Positions 62,101 to 64,000 of a stretch of DNA of 64,000 nucleotides are shown piece by piece. The notes under the pieces were generated by a model. The model was not told the origin of the DNA. It made no database searches and worked only from the letters and a program-made list of their open reading frames with translations. The stretch covers positions 15,865,575-15,929,574 of the forward strand of contig NC_064038.1 of assembly GCF_932526225.1 (NCBI RefSeq), read 5' to 3'. Source of the stretch: Nematostella vectensis (taxonomy: Eukaryota > Cnidaria > Anthozoa > Actiniaria > Edwardsiidae). Position numbers and translations under genes: made by a program. How positions within the stretch are numbered: position 1 is the stretch's first letter; every line of letters starts with the position of its first letter.

Positions 62101-63105
62101 GTTCACACGAGTTGTTGACATGTTCACACGAGTTGTTGACATGTTCACACGAGTTGTTGACATGTTCACACGAGTTGTTGACAGGTTCACACGAGTTGTT
62201 GACAGGTTCACACGAGTTGTTGACATGTTCACACGAGTTGTTGACAGGTTCACACGAGTTGTTGACAGGTTCACACGAGTTGTTGACAGGTTCACACGAG
62301 TTGTTGACAGGTTCACACGAGTTGTTGACAGGTTCACACGAGTTGTTGACAGGTTCACACGAGTTGTTGACATGTTCACATGAGTTGTTGACATGTTCAC
62401 ACGAGTTGTTGACAGGTTCACACGAATTGTTGACATGTTCACACGAGTTGTTGACAGGTTCACACGAGTTGTTGACAGGTTCACACGAGTTGTTGACATG
62501 TTCACACGAGTTGTTGACAGGTTCACACGAGTTGTTGACAGGTTCACACGAGTTGTTGACATGTTCACATGAGTTGTTGACATGTTCACACGAGTTGTTG
62601 ACATGTTCACACGAGTTGTTGACAGGTTCACACGAGTTGTTAAAAGGTTCACACGAGTTGTTGACAGGTTCACACGAGTTGTTGACATGTTCACACGAGT
62701 TGTTGACAGGTTTGTCTCCCCTGGTGAATGCGGGGACTTTCCCCTGAAAACTACCATCCATTTACCTGTAAATGCTCCCCCGAACCCTAATATCTCTTGA
62801 TAACTGACAGAGCTATTGACATCGAGGCTGACAGCATCATCGTCTGGTCTTGTAAAAGACGCATTGAATAGATGTAGGCTCAACTTGAATCGCTCCCCGG
62901 CCTTCGTGCTCGTGTAGACGGCAAACTGCCCAACCTTGAGCGGCGAACCTCCACTTTCAAATTCGCCGCATTCCTGCTCAGAGCAGACGCAAACAATACT
63001 TCCATGTCCAAAATCCTTCTCTTGGCATCCAGAATATTTCTCTGGAATAAATCCACGAGATAAACAGACAGAGAAAAAGAAAAATAATACAGTTGGAAGA
63101 CGCAT
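59149..63105 (-). CDS. GBA1: Lysosomal acid glucosylceramidase (GH30)
   Basis: It hydrolyses glucosylceramide to glucose and ceramide in the lysosome. Seven phase-consistent exons: 63105-62766, 61807-61490, 61421-61271, 61183-60926, 60642-60519, 60014-59880, 59403-59149 (526 aa; human 536). The signal peptide is MRLPTVLFFFFSVCLSRG. The mature N-terminus carries a Cys-rich strand (GCQEKDFGHGSIVCVCS). The GH30 barrel begins SYQEILGFGGAFTDAATMNI. Acid/base Glu is in VTVQNEPS (exon 3), and the nucleophile Glu is in LATEACSG (exon 5). The C-terminal beta domain includes HLGHFSKFVPRGSKRISLV. Intron 1 contains the 21-bp minisatellite. Confidence 0.95.
61888..62711. repeat. 21-bp minisatellite in GBA1 intron 1
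   Basis: About 39 copies of gttgttgacatgttcacacg plus A, with two main variants, gacatg and gacagg. Single copies have acatattcacac, cgaatt or gttaaaagg. Because 21 is a multiple of three, both strands stay open over 264-274 codons without being genes. The array starts 59 bp upstream (in the reading sense) of exon 1's donor and continues to within 80 bp of exon 2. Confidence 0.95.
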
Positions 63106-63304
63106 GTTGTTTTCTTACCAAGCACGTGACATATCCACCAGGCGTTCCTTGATAAGGCTTGGCTACATTTCACGTTGGCTTGGCAGCTTAGTTTCTAAAC
63201 AAAATGTGGCGCGAAATTGATCAAAGTTTTTAGTAGATAGTTTTTAATCTTTTTTAAATGTTTTATATCAAATTCCTTGGTGTTAAAGTTACAAGAAGGA
63301 ATCA
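63106..63304. promoter_or_regulatory. Bidirectional promoter of GBA1 and the ANKLE1-like gene
   Basis: 199 bp separate two divergent start codons. No TATA box for either gene. A CACGTG E-box (63123-63128) lies 18 bp upstream of the GBA1 ATG, of interest because lysosomal genes are controlled by E-box-binding TFEB in animals. Confidence 0.55.
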
Positions 63305-64000
63305 ATGTCATTAACACAGATTTTGAGGGTCTGGGATGCGATTGAGTGCGAGAACTTCAGGTGTGTTCACAATAACATTCGATTCGTTCGATAAATTAAG
63401 ATTATCGTATGATAGCAGACGATACGTATATGTTCTGTAAATGGGTATTTATGTCGTATTATAATGGCCGTAGGCAAACATACGTATCAGACGTCCCGAG
63501 GTGCTCTATCGAAAAAAAAAAATAGAGGATGGGAAATCCAGTCAATGAGTGGATGTCTGTCGATATATACTCAAGTGTAATTGATATTAGTTGATATCGA
63601 TTGTATTGGAAAATACTGTGGGTTACAAAGCATGAATTTTCTAGTGCAACCTTAATTGAAATATTTGTATGATGAGCAATTGTTACTCATATCAGTGTTT
63701 TGTTGTTGTCTTTCCTTCCTGTTCAGCAATGCCCACCATTTGATAAAGAAATGCTGGGACCTGGTTGCAACCCCAGTGCGTGATGGGATCTCCGTCATGC
63801 ATCTCCTTAGTGGACTAGATGATCCCAAGGCGCAAGGACTACTGCGTGAATGTCTTGAACATGGTGCGTCTCCTAATGCACAGTCATCAGATGGGATTAC
63901 TCCTGTACACCTTGCTGCTATGTGGGGACTATCAAACACCCTAAAAATGCTTATCTCTTTTGGAGGTGACCCAGAGTTACTGGATAAAGAATCTAATAAT
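63305..64000 (+). CDS. ANKLE1-like ankyrin protein, 5' part (cut by window end)
   Basis: Exon 1 (63305-63360) encodes MSLTQILRVWDAIECENF. Exon 2 starts at 63727 (after ttcctgttcag) and runs to the window edge, in phase. It encodes ankyrin repeats: DGISVMHLLSGLDDPKAQ, then CLEHGASPNAQSSDGITPVH, then LAAMWGLSNTLKMLISFGGD. The repeat order and the short leader resemble ANKLE1 (LEM3), a nuclease with N-terminal ankyrin repeats, LEM and GIY-YIG domains. The domains that would prove it lie outside the window, so it could be another ankyrin protein. Confidence 0.6.

Noticed and set aside
61937-62761. Open frames of more than 260 codons on both strands with VNNSCEP or THELLTCS repeats
   Set aside because: They are the 21-bp minisatellite in GBA1 intron 1. 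A unit length divisible by three keeps several frames open.

Overview
The window is animal genomic DNA. The host genes are intron-rich and have orthologues across metazoans (SKA1, ANO8, SHLD2, C9orf85, PRRC1, GBA1, an ANKLE1-like gene). The mobile DNA (a Polinton/adintovirus-like element, an intact PIF/Harbinger transposon, a truncated LINE and many MITEs and minisatellites) is of the kind found in cnidarians. A sea anemone or coral is the likeliest source, but this is inferred from gene families and not proven.

Layout. 1-3256 has no recognisable gene. 3257-19658 is a complete 16.4-kb virus-like element. It starts with AG and ends with CT, has about 169-bp near-identical terminal inverted repeats (TIRs) followed by 23-bp tandem repeats, and is flanked by a TAAAA duplication. 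It carries 16 open genes: protein-primed type DNA polymerase B, retroviral-type integrase, a probable major capsid protein, an A32/FtsK-like packaging ATPase, eight further late or virion-type genes, and a leftward block of a zinc-repeat protein, an ankyrin protein, a TFIIB-like transcription factor and a small membrane protein. Every gene has a TTTAAA/CTTAAA-core motif ending 20-29 nt before its ATG. The flanks of the motif seem to fall into an early-type class (replication and regulatory genes) and a late-type class (virion genes). A GC-rich palindromic repeat is scattered through the element, including inside reading frames.

Host genes. SKA1 (+, 19782-30520) starts 123 bp beyond the element, and its third intron contains an intact Harbinger transposon (21989-27921, CAG duplications). 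ANO8 lies on the minus strand (31860-39272). A 4.2-kb repeat-bearing gap follows. A C9orf85 homologue (-, 43492-46484) and SHLD2 (+, 46638-49470) are head to head over 153 bp. PRRC1 (-, 52523-57965) has a 5'-truncated LINE in its last intron. GBA1 (-, 59149-63105) has a 21-bp minisatellite of about 39 copies in intron 1, and is head to head with an ANKLE1-like gene (+, 63305 to the window edge). I rebuilt the exon structures by splice phase. All genes except the ANKLE1-like one, which is cut by the window, read as complete.

Points most worth a second look: (1) the virus-like element with its own TFIIB homologue and a uniform two-class promoter grammar; (2) its in-frame palindromic repeat; (3) tandem duplications that copy the 3' end of a host exon together with its 5' splice site (SKA1 exon 3, ANO8 exon 6), plus a similar one at the SKA1 stop codon.
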